Positions 1 to 5,875 are shown, counted from the stretch's first letter. The stretch: DNA of 9,170 nt from an uncultured Lachnospiraceae bacterium (GCA_910584685.1 CAJUAO010000039.1:1-9170), one strand, 5' to 3'. The notes: generated from the letters alone by a model not told the origin. A program made the numbers and translations.

Positions 1-54
1 CCCGTACGTACGGTTCAATGGGAGGGGCGAGAAACTATTCTCCCTCTACCCTAT
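1..54 (+). mobile_element. 3' end of a group II intron (domain V tail and domain VI), truncated by the window
   Basis: Bases 1-16 end in CGTACGGTTC, the conserved 3' strand of bacterial group II intron domain V. They are followed at once by a domain VI-like hairpin: GGG at 20-22 pairs with CCC at 49-51, and GAGAA near 29-33 pairs with TTCTC near 38-42. An unpaired A at about 48 sits where the branch-point adenosine should be. The 3' splice site should lie a few bases on, near 54 (ending AT). The intron-encoded reverse transcriptase/maturase and domains I-IV must lie to the left, outside the window. The domain V match is short because its 5' strand is missing, so class cannot be assigned. Confidence 0.75.
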
Positions 55-57
55 TTC

Positions 58-99
58 AAACACCCATTGGTAGTGAGCATCATCATTTGGGGTGTTTTT
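58..99 (+). terminator. Probable intrinsic terminator just downstream of the intron
   Basis: AAACACCC (58-65) can pair with GGGTGTTT (90-97), and the right arm runs into a T tract (95-99). The loop of about 24 bases is long for a terminator, which lowers confidence. It would end transcription coming from the intron side before the insertion sequence. Confidence 0.45.
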
Positions 100-107
100 C
101 TGTTTCT

Positions 108-115
108 ATTTCTTG
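108..115. repeat. Left 8-bp target-site duplication of the IS256-family element
   Basis: ATTTCTTG at 108-115 is repeated exactly at 1746-1753. The next bases outward differ (T versus C on the left, G versus C on the right), so the duplication is exactly 8 bp. IS256-family elements typically create 8-9 bp duplications. Confidence 0.85.
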
Positions 116-144
116 GAGGCTGTAAAAAATTTTGTGTCTATGGG
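116..144 (+). repeat. Left terminal inverted repeat of the IS
   Basis: The core TGTAAAAAATTTTGTGTCT (121-139) matches the inverted right end with a few mismatches in the A/T run. The outer five bases (GAGGC versus GGTAG) match poorly. They are assigned to the element only because the 8-bp target duplication begins outside them. Confidence 0.8.
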
Positions 145-291
145 TAAAAATCTTTTTTGATAAAAATTAGATATGTAGACATTTGCTGTCGAATCGTATT
201 GGTTTTATGTTGTCGAATTTCTTCCTTGATAATAGTATTGCCAGTCTGCTTATGTTTATACATGTATTTTGATTTTTCTGCATACCAATCA

Positions 292-381
292 GGCATTAGC
301 AGCAGAAATACGTTATGTGGGCGCTGCCCACACCCGGCCTCCGGAATAAGGCTGGATATTTCTGGAAATACTGCTAATGCC
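292..381. repeat. Nested palindrome (cruciform-like) in the IS left end
   Basis: GGCATTAGCAG (292-302) is the perfect inverse of CTGCTAATGCC (371-381), and CAGAAATA (303-310) of TATTTCTG (357-364), with a 6-base bulge (365-370). Inside are two smaller hairpins: TGTGGGC/GCCCACA (316-322/326-332) with a 3-base loop, and CCGGCCT/AGGCTGG (334-340/349-355) with one G-T pair. The whole folds as a three-way junction on either strand. It lies 3' of the transposase gene, so it may stabilise or end its mRNA, or be a transposase or host-factor contact site; neither role is proved by sequence. Confidence 0.7.
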
Positions 382-392
382 GATGGAATAAG

Positions 393-437
393 GCCGGGAC
401 GTTTCTTGATAGGATATGCTGTCCCGGCTTTTTCTTT
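393..437 (+). terminator. Intrinsic terminator at the 3' side of the transposase gene, plus-strand reading
   Basis: The 8-bp GC-rich perfect stem GCCGGGAC (393-400) / GTCCCGGC (421-428) is followed by TTTTTCTTT (429-437), directly abutting the transposase stop codon. The T tract is on the plus strand, so its best reading is to stop transcription entering from the left, which would otherwise run antisense through the transposase. On the minus strand the same stem lies just after the stop but has only a weak T tract. Confidence 0.75.
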
Positions 438-1652
438 TTAAAGGTACTGGGTGATCCTGTCTCCATAAAGGACAACCATCTGGTTGAGCACCTGGTCCCA
501 GTTCCTGTACCGCTGTGTCCACTTTTTGATTACGTTCCCACTGGCAAGATAGAGCATTTTTTCTAAGGAACTGTCGCTTGGGAATACACTTTTTGTCTTG
601 GTCACTTTCCTGTACTGGCGGTTAAGGCCCTCTATGATATTCGTGGTATACATGATGCGCCGGATCTCATCAGAGAACTGGAAGAAGGAGCTGACATCCT
701 CCCAGTTGTTTTCCCAGTTACTGACTGCATAGGGATATTTGCGTCCCCATTTTTCTTTGATCTTTTCCAATTCTGACAGCGCAGACGTTTCGTTTGGGGC
801 ATTATAGACTGCTTTGAAGTCAGAAGAGAATTTTTTCAGGTCGCTGTAATTGACATATTTGAAAGAATTCCGCAGCATGTGGATGACGCACCTTTGGATC
901 TGCGCATCCGGATAGACTGCACTTATTGCTTCCTTAAATCCTGCAAGCCCATCCACACAGAAGAACAGCACATCCTGTACGCCACGGTTTTTCAGGTCAT
1001 TTAACATCCCCAGCCAGAACTTGCTGGTCTCATTGGCGCCTACGGTGATACTCAGGATATCTTTATAGCCGTCTGCGGTGATCCCCAGCACAATGTAGGC
1101 GGCACGGCTCAGTATGCGTCCGTCTTCCCTGACTTTATAATGGATACAGTCCATGAATACAAAGGGATAGATGGGGTTCAATGGCCGCGCCTGCCACTCT
1201 TTGACCTCTGGGAGTATCCTGTCCGTGATCTTACTGACCATCTCTGCGGACAGTTCCATCCCATAAAGTTCCTGTATCTGGTCATGGATATCCCTTGTGC
1301 TCATACCCCTTGCATAGAGGGAGATTACTTTTTCTTCAATACCGGAGATATCCCTCTGGTATTTTGGGATGAGCTTTGGCTCAAATTCACCCTCACGGTC
1401 TCTTGGGACATCGATCTGGAATTCCCCATACTGGCTCTTGAGGGTTTTGGGAGAATGTCCGTTACGTTTGTTGGATGTGGGAGCATCACCTTTCTGGTTT
1501 TTTTCGTAGCCAAGGGATGCATCCAGTTCCGCCTCCATAAGCTCCTGGAGGATATCTTTGAAGCTGTCCCTTAGCAGGCTGTAAACATCAGCCACGCTGT
1601 TAAGGTTGTTATCTGCAATCATCTGTCGTATTTGCTGTTTTGTTGCTGGCAT
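438..1652 (-). CDS. IS256-family (mutator-type) DDE transposase
   Basis: This is the transposase that excises and inserts the surrounding element. The product is 404 residues, the usual family length, and looks complete. The DDE triad is visible: D168 in the FMDCIHYKVRED segment, D234 in FFCVDGLAGF, and E341 in TNIIEGLNRQYRK. Between them lies the family signature D..IQRC..H..RN (about residues 249-262). The N-terminal third carries the usual helical DNA-binding region, including LMEAELDASLGYE, and is rich in basic residues near 58-72. The ATG start is preceded on the minus strand by AAGGAG a few bases upstream, giving a well-spaced ribosome binding site. No frameshift or internal stop is seen, so it may be active. 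The inverted repeats and target duplication support the call independently. Confidence 0.96.
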   Translation of the reverse strand: MPATKQQIRQMIADNNLNSVADVYSLLRDSFKDILQELMEAELDASLGYEKNQKGDAPTSNKRNGHSPKTLKSQYGEFQIDVPRDREGEFEPKLIPKYQRDISGIEEKVISLYARGMSTRDIHDQIQELYGMELSAEMVSKITDRILPEVKEWQARPLNPIYPFVFMDCIHYKVREDGRILSRAAYIVLGITADGYKDILSITVGANETSKFWLGMLNDLKNRGVQDVLFFCVDGLAGFKEAISAVYPDAQIQRCVIHMLRNSFKYVNYSDLKKFSSDFKAVYNAPNETSALSELEKIKEKWGRKYPYAVSNWENNWEDVSSFFQFSDEIRRIMYTTNIIEGLNRQYRKVTKTKSVFPSDSSLEKMLYLASGNVIKKWTQRYRNWDQVLNQMVVLYGDRITQYL

Positions 1653-1670
1653 AAAAATACTCCTTTTCGA

Positions 1671-1696
1671 TAAGAATTGTCATATCTTGATTCTTA
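1671..1696. repeat. Short dyad upstream of the transposase
   Basis: TAAGAAT (1671-1677) and ATTCTTA (1690-1696) form a perfect 7-bp dyad with a 12-base spacer, just 5' of the transposase ribosome binding site and inside the IS right end. It could be a regulatory hairpin in the transposase leader. A dyad this short in AT-rich DNA may be chance. Confidence 0.35.
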
Positions 1697-1716
1697 CCAA
1701 AAAAGAGGTATTTTTT

Positions 1717-1745
1717 TCCAAAGACACAAACTATTTTACACTACC
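1717..1745 (-). repeat. Right terminal inverted repeat of the IS
   Basis: Read on the minus strand from 1745, this end contains TGTAAAATAGTTTGTGTCTT starting at 1740. It pairs with the left end at 121 with about three mismatches over the first 19 bases. Confidence 0.8.
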
Positions 1746-1753
1746 ATTTCTTG
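1746..1753. repeat. Right 8-bp target-site duplication of the IS256-family element
   Basis: This is an exact copy of ATTTCTTG found at 108-115, immediately outside the right inverted repeat. Confidence 0.85.
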
Positions 1754-1818
1754 CTCAAATATGTGGTATCAGTTACGTCAATTATAGTATTTTTAAGCAC
1801 AAACAGTTTTGTTCCTTG

Positions 1819-2733
1819 TTAATATAGTCCATATGATATATTAGTAAGGACATTGTCACTGAATCCAAACCAAAACATAAACTGTATTTCATTGTCAGTA
1901 TTAGACGTAATATGCACCCATGCACGCTGATAGGCGTCATACTCACTTATAGGGTGATACATGCATGTAACTGCTCCATACTGTGACTCAAAGCCGGCGC
2001 TGTAATATCCATCTCCATCGTCACGCCAACGTCTGTCTTCCATAGTATACTCAATAATCTTCTCAAGTCGCAAAATTGATATTACATCATCATAATCCAT
2101 ACCTACCATGACAGGACCATCTACAAAAGGGTATTCTGGCAAGATGTTATCGATGTCGGCTGTAATTTCTAATGTCATGCCCTCTGCCTCATATACAACT
2201 CTATTTACACTATCAGAACCATTCACTGTATATTTCATATATATTGCATCTTTTAAATTCCAATAAGGATTCCAGTAAGTCCAGCCCGTAAAATCTGGGT
2301 CGGCTGTAATACCTCTATCATTACAGCAAATCACAAGGCCTTCATCATTATATTCAACCCCAACACCATTTTCATATCTTGCCCGATAATTTTCCGAAAC
2401 TACTTGAAGTGCTTCCTCATAATGGTTCCCGTCAGTCAGACTGTACCCTGCAAATGTAAAATCTTCTAGGGAGAACCCTAGTTTAAAATATGACATCCCG
2501 CTATTACCTATGACGATGTCATCATCTGCTGTGTTTTCTGCCAATGCATCTTCTGCCAGTTCTTCATCTTGGGAGAAACCTCCCGCCAGTTCTGCTGGAT
2601 TTGCTTCGCTTGAACCTTCGTCCATTACTGGGGCAGGTGCAGTAGTGGGAGATGAATCTGCACTGCTCCCACAAGCTGGCAGAGTTAACATTATGGTAAA
2701 TACGAATATGCTCACTAAAATTTTTTGTTTCAC
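1819..2733 (-). CDS. Hypothetical lipoprotein, second gene of the lipoprotein operon
   Basis: The 304-residue product has a classic lipoprotein signal peptide: MKQK, a hydrophobic stretch to about residue 18, then the lipobox LPAC with C21 as the lipidated cysteine. A Ser/Pro/Ala/Glu-rich acidic linker follows (about 22-75). The rest is a soluble domain with many aromatic residues, including W and Y clusters near 125-145 and 240-290; I do not recognise the family. It should be anchored to the outer face of the membrane. The start is GTG, chosen because AGGAG lies about 8 bases upstream and overlaps the TAG stop of the preceding lipoprotein gene, leaving only 11 bases between them. This implies co-translation in one operon. 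Its anchor and linker resemble those of the upstream partner (both have Cys at 21 and an A-P-A-P-x-M-D segment), suggesting related surface proteins with different outer domains. Confidence 0.85.
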   Translation of the reverse strand: MKQKILVSIFVFTIMLTLPACGSSADSSPTTAPAPVMDEGSSEANPAELAGGFSQDEELAEDALAENTADDDIVIGNSGMSYFKLGFSLEDFTFAGYSLTDGNHYEEALQVVSENYRARYENGVGVEYNDEGLVICCNDRGITADPDFTGWTYWNPYWNLKDAIYMKYTVNGSDSVNRVVYEAEGMTLEITADIDNILPEYPFVDGPVMVGMDYDDVISILRLEKIIEYTMEDRRWRDDGDGYYSAGFESQYGAVTCMYHPISEYDAYQRAWVHITSNTDNEIQFMFWFGFSDNVLTNISYGLY

Positions 2734-2744
2734 GTTTTCTACTC

Positions 2745-4529
2745 CTATTTTGTCCTCTGCAATTCCGTGACATTGTCGCCATAATACACATCAATATGGT
2801 CGGCATCTATAATCTTCACAGTAAAGGCGGCGGTGCTGGTGGACATGAAACTGGTGCATTCAAGCCTGTAATTGTCGCCGTCTGCATAAAAAGCGTAAGT
2901 ATCGGACGGGCTGAAGAAATTGCAGTTTGTCCCGTCAAAGGCTACGATTGCGCCCGGCTGAGCCTGTCCAAAACCGTAACTGCCGACGCTTTTCCACTTG
3001 CCCTCAATGGAGAAATTGTTCATGGTAATATAAGTTTTTTCGACTGCCTGCCCGTTTTCATTATTTTGTTCGCAACTTGACTGCGGAAAGGCATCATTAA
3101 AGTTCGTGTCAATAAATATGTATTCTTTGCCATATCGTTCAGGTTTAACCAATGAATATCCATCAGAGAATGGATAAATACATTCGTATTCTGATTCATA
3201 AATTTCGCCTTCTAATGTAATATAGAAATTATTATACCCTTCATGGAACTGATAGTATAAAGGGTCAAAATATACATCATGATATGTCATTACAAAAAAT
3301 CCATCTGAAACGCAACCATCCGTAGCATCTGATTCGTTATTCTTAATGGGTGCGAATAGTTGGTTGCCGTCTGCATCAATTACTGTAATGTAATCTGCCC
3401 CATCCGGATTCTTGATAGGGAGAACGCAATATCCATTGTGAAATTTTGGAGTACAAGAAATATTGTAACCGGAGCAATCAATAATTATGTTCCCGCTATC
3501 ATCCGTAAATCCTTGTAATTCTTTATCATATAGAAGGCCATCTTGGTTAGATCTATCATATTCTTCCTCCCATTTGAGTTTTCTTTCCTCGGAAGCATTA
3601 TCAAGTATTACATCCACAGAGAAGCTTTCTCCTGAAAGTAAATTTATATAGATACGATACCATTCTGGGTTTTTATCCGTATCCCTATATGAGCAATAGC
3701 CGTATTTATAAAGACTTATTTCATTATCTATTAATGGTTCAAACAGCCATGTTCCGTCCGGTTTTATTACTGTGTACAAATTGCATGTTCTTTCAAAAGT
3801 ATTAATATGTGCTTTCTCCAAGAGATATCCATTAAGGCAGGAAATTTCTATGGATTCAACACTTCCGACACCGTATATATCTTCTATATCAGAAATACCC
3901 TTCTCTTTACTCCAAACAACGTCTCCAAATGTGTTAATTAAAAAGGCAGCTCCTGTAACGTTATCTTCAAGAAGAGATACTCCTTGAGAAAAACCGGAAT
4001 ATTCGACTGCATCCCAAGACGTATTTCCAATATTATAATGGTAGAGTACTTCTCCGGATGTGTTAATCAGTAGCGTATGTGCATTGTCTTCGTTTTTTTC
4101 CGCAACTGTAATCCAAGCAACACCCTCGCTAAAACTTATGGCATTTTTGATTACCATGTCTCGTGTTACGTTGTTCAACTCCGGATAGTCCCAGAAATTA
4201 CTGGCAGGTTTGATTGTCTCGTGAATATTCAATACTTCTTCATAGGTTTCGTAGCTTACTTCTCCATCGGCAACCATAGATTCTAAAATCTCAATGGTGA
4301 TCTCTCCCGAAGATAACATATCTATCAACTCATCGGTCGTATAACCCCCCTCATCATATACCTCGTCTGCAGCTGCCGCCTCGTCACCTGTTGTTCCCAT
4401 TGATATTTCTTCCGCCGGTGCGTCCATAGTGGGAGCCGGAGCTGCCGAAGTGCCACTGCTACCGCCACAGGCGCATAGACTTATTACCACAGTGATAGCT
4501 AGAAATACCGTCAAAATCTTTTTTCTCAT
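2745..4529 (-). CDS. Large lipoprotein with degenerate WG-like repeats and a C-terminal beta domain
   Basis: The 594-residue surface lipoprotein is the first gene of a two-gene operon. The signal peptide is MRKK plus a hydrophobic core, with lipobox LCAC and C21 as the anchor. A low-complexity Ala/Pro/Glu linker runs to about 60, then a helical segment (about 62-108). Residues about 130-480 hold repeated units of the form F-S-x-G-hydrophobic, a variable loop, then I-N/D-x-x-G. Clear examples are FSEGVAWI...LLINTSGE (133-160), FSQGVSLL...FLINTFGD (180-203), FHNGYCVL...VIDADGN (363-389) and FSDGYSLV...FIDTNF (454-477). They resemble WG beta-propeller-like repeats, but the W-G pair itself is mostly lost. 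Residues about 506-594 (IEGKWKSVG onward) look like a small lipocalin-type beta domain. GGGAGG precedes the ATG at a good distance. Ligand and function are unknown. Confidence 0.85.
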   Translation of the reverse strand: MRKKILTVFLAITVVISLCACGGSSGTSAAPAPTMDAPAEEISMGTTGDEAAAADEVYDEGGYTTDELIDMLSSGEITIEILESMVADGEVSYETYEEVLNIHETIKPASNFWDYPELNNVTRDMVIKNAISFSEGVAWITVAEKNEDNAHTLLINTSGEVLYHYNIGNTSWDAVEYSGFSQGVSLLEDNVTGAAFLINTFGDVVWSKEKGISDIEDIYGVGSVESIEISCLNGYLLEKAHINTFERTCNLYTVIKPDGTWLFEPLIDNEISLYKYGYCSYRDTDKNPEWYRIYINLLSGESFSVDVILDNASEERKLKWEEEYDRSNQDGLLYDKELQGFTDDSGNIIIDCSGYNISCTPKFHNGYCVLPIKNPDGADYITVIDADGNQLFAPIKNNESDATDGCVSDGFFVMTYHDVYFDPLYYQFHEGYNNFYITLEGEIYESEYECIYPFSDGYSLVKPERYGKEYIFIDTNFNDAFPQSSCEQNNENGQAVEKTYITMNNFSIEGKWKSVGSYGFGQAQPGAIVAFDGTNCNFFSPSDTYAFYADGDNYRLECTSFMSTSTAAFTVKIIDADHIDVYYGDNVTELQRTK

Positions 4530-4565
4530 TACCTATTTTTCCTCCCTTTGGTGTTTGTTTTGTCC

Positions 4566-4590
4566 GTCAAAAAACCGCCCTAGCGGGTCG
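4566..4590 (-). promoter_or_regulatory. Possible leader hairpin / attenuator before the lipoprotein operon
   Basis: On the minus strand CCGC-TAGG-GCGG is followed directly by TTTTTTG, the shape of a small intrinsic terminator. It lies between the predicted promoter and the first lipoprotein gene. The stem is only four GC pairs, so it is a weak candidate. It could act as an attenuator or be a remnant terminator. Confidence 0.3.
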
Positions 4591-4608
4591 GATGTAACAT
4601 TTTTTGAA
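4590..4608 (-). repeat. Left arm of a 19-bp interrupted inverted repeat
   Basis: Read on the minus strand this arm is TTCAAAAAATGTTACATCC. The plus-strand copy at 4783-4801 is TTCAAAGTTTGTTACATCC, giving 16 of 19 identical. The three mismatches are adjacent, in the centre. The arms face each other about 174 bases apart between two divergent genes. Confidence 0.6.
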
Positions 4609-4617
4609 GTCTGTTTT

Positions 4618-4646
4618 ATTTTAGCATATTTTGCCCCTGCGTTCAA
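4618..4646 (-). promoter_or_regulatory. Sigma-A-like promoter of the lipoprotein operon
   Basis: On the minus strand TTGAAC (4646-4641), a 17-base spacer and TAAAAT (4623-4618) form a good -35/-10 pair. Transcription would start near 4611, leaving a leader of about 80 bases before the ATG at 4529. Confidence 0.6.
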
Positions 4647-4735
4647 GGCGCATAAGGGTCATTTTGTGGCTCTTTGCCGGTACTGTCCAGACATATTTTA
4701 GTGATTCGTCCACTCTTGAGGAACGTTTTACCACA

Positions 4736-4779
4736 TATTACCCCTGTTGGCCATAAAATATTTGCCAAAAAAGGTAATA
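4736..4779. repeat. Nested dyad upstream of the recombinase gene
   Basis: TATTACC (4736-4742) pairs with GGTAATA (4773-4779), and inside it TTGGC (4747-4751) pairs with GCCAA (4764-4768). It lies upstream of the predicted -35 of the recombinase promoter and could be an operator or recombinase-binding site. Function is unproved. Confidence 0.4.
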
Positions 4780-4782
4780 ATT

Positions 4783-4801
4783 TTCAAAGTTTGTTACATC
4801 C
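4783..4801 (+). repeat. Right arm of the 19-bp interrupted inverted repeat
   Basis: This is the inverted partner of 4590-4608. It overlaps the predicted -35 hexamer of the recombinase promoter (GTTACA at 4793-4798). Confidence 0.6.
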
Positions 4802-4821
4802 TAATCTATGAGCTTTATACT
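4793..4821 (+). promoter_or_regulatory. Candidate promoter of the recombinase gene
   Basis: GTTACA (4793-4798), a 17-base spacer and TATACT (4816-4821) give four matches out of six to the -35 consensus and five to the -10. The predicted transcript starts near 4828, so its leader is very short (about 25 bases). Confidence 0.45.
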
Positions 4822-4841
4822 TATTGCAAAAACAGATTAGG
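4800..4841. repeat. 8-bp dyad whose right arm overlaps the recombinase ribosome binding site
   Basis: CCTAATCT (4800-4807) is the exact inverse of AGATTAGG (4834-4841), separated by 26 bases. The right arm includes the start of the AGGAGGGA ribosome binding site. If transcription starts upstream of 4800 this is an RNA hairpin that could hide the site. If it starts near 4828 it can act only as a DNA-level operator. Confidence 0.5.
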
Positions 4842-4853
4842 AGGGAATCTATT

Positions 4854-5426
4854 ATGGCAACAACTGAACCAATCCGAGACCAGTCCCAACTCCACGCCTT
4901 AGCGGATTATTTTTTGCAGAAGGGGGAATTTAGGAACTATACGCTGGTGGTGCTTGGCACTTGTACGGCATTACGAATCAGCGACTTATTAGGAATCTGC
5001 TGGTCAGAGATTTATGACGTGGAGCGGGATCGCTTCAAGGTACACGTCAAAATTACAGAACAAAAAACCGGCAAGGCAAAATTGATTGCCCTAAACGAAC
5101 AGGCTATTGAAGCGCTGCGGCTGTACTACCCACACAGCCACAGCGATTTTGTTTTTGTGAACAACCGTAAGAATCCGCAGCCAATCAGCCGGGTGCAGGC
5201 TTGGCGGATTATACAGGACGCAGCAATAGAATTAGGCTTGGATGGCAACCTCGGCTGTCATAGCCTCAGAAAGACATGGGGATACCATGCGTGGACAAGT
5301 GGTAACGTATCCCCCATAATCATTACGGAAATCTATAACCATAGCAGCTACGAGGTCACGAAACGTTACCTCGGTGTAGCGCAGGATGATTTGGACAGGG
5401 CGTATCTGGAGATGCGGCTGTTCTAG
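4854..5426 (+). CDS. Short tyrosine recombinase / integrase (catalytic domain only)
   Basis: This is a site-specific recombinase of the phage-integrase (tyrosine recombinase) family, which cuts and rejoins DNA through a covalent 3'-phosphotyrosine. The full catalytic set is visible: R41 in ALRISDLL, a lysine near K74 in the beta-hairpin (QKTGKAK), H136-x-x-R139 in CHSLRKTWG, H163 in IYNHSS and Y172 in KRYLGV. At 190 residues it lacks the N-terminal arm-binding and core-binding (SAM-like) domains of typical 300-400 residue integrases. Because all active-site residues remain, this is probably a natural short class and not a broken gene. The ATG at 4854 was chosen because AGGAGGGA ends 8 bases before it; a TTG at 4824 in frame would lie upstream of that site. 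Base composition is richer in GC than the genes downstream. Confidence 0.9.
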   Translation: MATTEPIRDQSQLHALADYFLQKGEFRNYTLVVLGTCTALRISDLLGICWSEIYDVERDRFKVHVKITEQKTGKAKLIALNEQAIEALRLYYPHSHSDFVFVNNRKNPQPISRVQAWRIIQDAAIELGLDGNLGCHSLRKTWGYHAWTSGNVSPIIITEIYNHSSYEVTKRYLGVAQDDLDRAYLEMRLF

Positions 5427-5482
5427 GTTTCCTTTTTCTAGCTTATGCCGATCTCCGTTGTGATAGTCCGTTCTGTGACATC

Positions 5483-5567
5483 TTCGTGATTTTTTGTACA
5501 GAAAAGGAGCTGTGCGCTAATTGTGTAGTGCGACAGCTCCTTTTCTTTTGTAGAAACCTTGCATATT
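5483..5567. repeat. Copy 1 of the ~80-bp hairpin repeat flanking the cargo block
   Basis: From TTCGTGATTTTTTGTACAG to ACCTTGCATATT this segment aligns with 8844-8924, with mostly single-base differences and a few small gaps (roughly 80% by eye). Copy 1 ends in ACCTTGCATATT. In copy 2 the matching ACCTTGCAATATT encodes the last codons of the toxin gene, so copy 1 seems to retain a stub of a similar gene end. Confidence 0.8.
5500..5549 (+). terminator. Strong hairpin terminator after the recombinase, bidirectional shape
   Basis: AGAAAAGGAGCTGT (5500-5513) pairs perfectly with ACAGCTCCTTTTCT (5533-5546). Inside it GCGCTA pairs with TAGTGC using one G-T pair, with one bulged G. That gives about 20 pairs around a 6-base loop. 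T-rich sequence follows on both strands, so it can end transcripts from either side. Confidence 0.8.
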
Positions 5568-5648
5568 AAAGAAAAAGGCAGAGGCACGGAAGGAAAGCTG
5601 ATAGAGAAAGCTATCGTCTATCTAGGGATCAAGATTGAGGTGGTTTGA
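5568..5648 (+). pseudogene. Possible 3' remnant of a coding sequence
   Basis: An open frame with protein-like composition, KEKGRGTEGKLIEKAI then VYLGIKIEVV, ends at TGA (5646-5648). It has no start codon or ribosome binding site of its own, and its left side merges into the hairpin repeat. It reads like the last 26 codons of a lost gene. I do not recognise the family. Its more GC-balanced composition resembles the recombinase and toxin rather than the AT-rich cargo that follows. Chance cannot be excluded at this length. Confidence 0.3.
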
Positions 5649-5655
5649 GAAACAT

Positions 5656-5790
5656 ATGAATAATCAAATATACTACAAAGATTTCGGCCTGTTTTGAAAT
5701 GATAATCCTTCAGAGCAGACCGGATTTTTATATAGAAATGGTACTGGTAATTGGATAAAACTGGTCTATCTTTTTCTTCTGTCGAAATAG
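5656..5790 (+). pseudogene. Possible small gene interrupted by an in-frame TGA
   Basis: From ATG at 5656 the frame reads MNNQIYYKDFGLF, then TGA (5695-5697), then continues open as NDNPSEQTGFLYRNGTGNWI and ten more residues to TAG at 5790. Both halves look protein-like in the same frame, as if one codon had mutated to TGA. GAGGTGG lies 12 bases upstream of the ATG, slightly far for a ribosome binding site. The 13-residue part could also be a leader peptide, or the whole could be chance. No family is recognised. Confidence 0.3.
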
Positions 5791-5796
5791 TGAACA

Positions 5797-5851
5797 AAAA
5801 CTCGCTTTTAGGTGAAATGTAGTTAGATTGTGGACTTGAAAAGTGAGTTTT
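5797..5851. promoter_or_regulatory. Inverted repeat over the promoter of the XRE gene (candidate operator)
   Basis: AAAACTCGCTTTT (5797-5809) and AAAAGTGAGTTTT (5839-5851) are inverse copies with 12 of 13 bases matching, 29 bases apart. The right arm covers the spacer and the first base of the predicted -10 box of the XRE gene. This suits autoregulation by the encoded helix-turn-helix protein, possibly by binding two sites. Binding is inferred, not shown. Confidence 0.5.
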
Positions 5852-5856
5852 ATAAT
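5828..5856 (+). promoter_or_regulatory. Promoter of the XRE regulator gene
   Basis: TTGTGG (5828-5833), a 17-base spacer and a perfect TATAAT (5851-5856) precede the gene by 20 bases. The strong -10 compensates for a weak -35. Confidence 0.6.
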
Positions 5857-5875
5857 ATAAAAGAGGTGAATTAAG

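Larger units (their letters stand above)
116..1745 (-). mobile_element. Intact IS256-family insertion sequence, about 1.63 kb
   Basis: The element is bounded by imperfect terminal inverted repeats. The left end (116-144) starts GAGGCTGTAAAAAATTTTGT. The right end read on the minus strand (1745-1717) starts GGTAGTGTAAAATAGTTTGT, and both continue GTCT.TGG. It is flanked by an exact 8-bp duplication and holds one full-length transposase on the minus strand. At about 1.63 kb it is somewhat longer than many family members, because about 320 bases of non-coding, hairpin-rich DNA lie between the left end and the transposase stop. It sits between a group II intron tail and a lipoprotein operon, apparently in non-coding DNA. 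Exact ends are inferred from the duplication; the best-matching repeat core starts at TGTAAAA (121 and 1740). Confidence 0.9.

Noticed and set aside
157..441. 94-residue open frame in the IS left end
   Set aside because: It crosses the nested palindromes and terminator and has no convincing ribosome binding site. Its C-terminal half is a translation of the hairpin DNA.
1140..1574. 144-residue open frame on the plus strand inside the transposase region
   Set aside because: It is antisense to a full-length, motif-confirmed IS256 transposase and has no ribosome binding site or recognisable motif.
1754..1818. Terminator for the lipoprotein operon (ACAAA-ACTG-TTTGT on the minus strand)
   Set aside because: The stem is only five AT-rich pairs without a convincing T tract, so it is too weak to call.
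4824..4853. Upstream TTG start adding ten residues to the recombinase
   Set aside because: The AGGAGGGA site lies between this TTG and the ATG at 4854, with ideal spacing only for the ATG.
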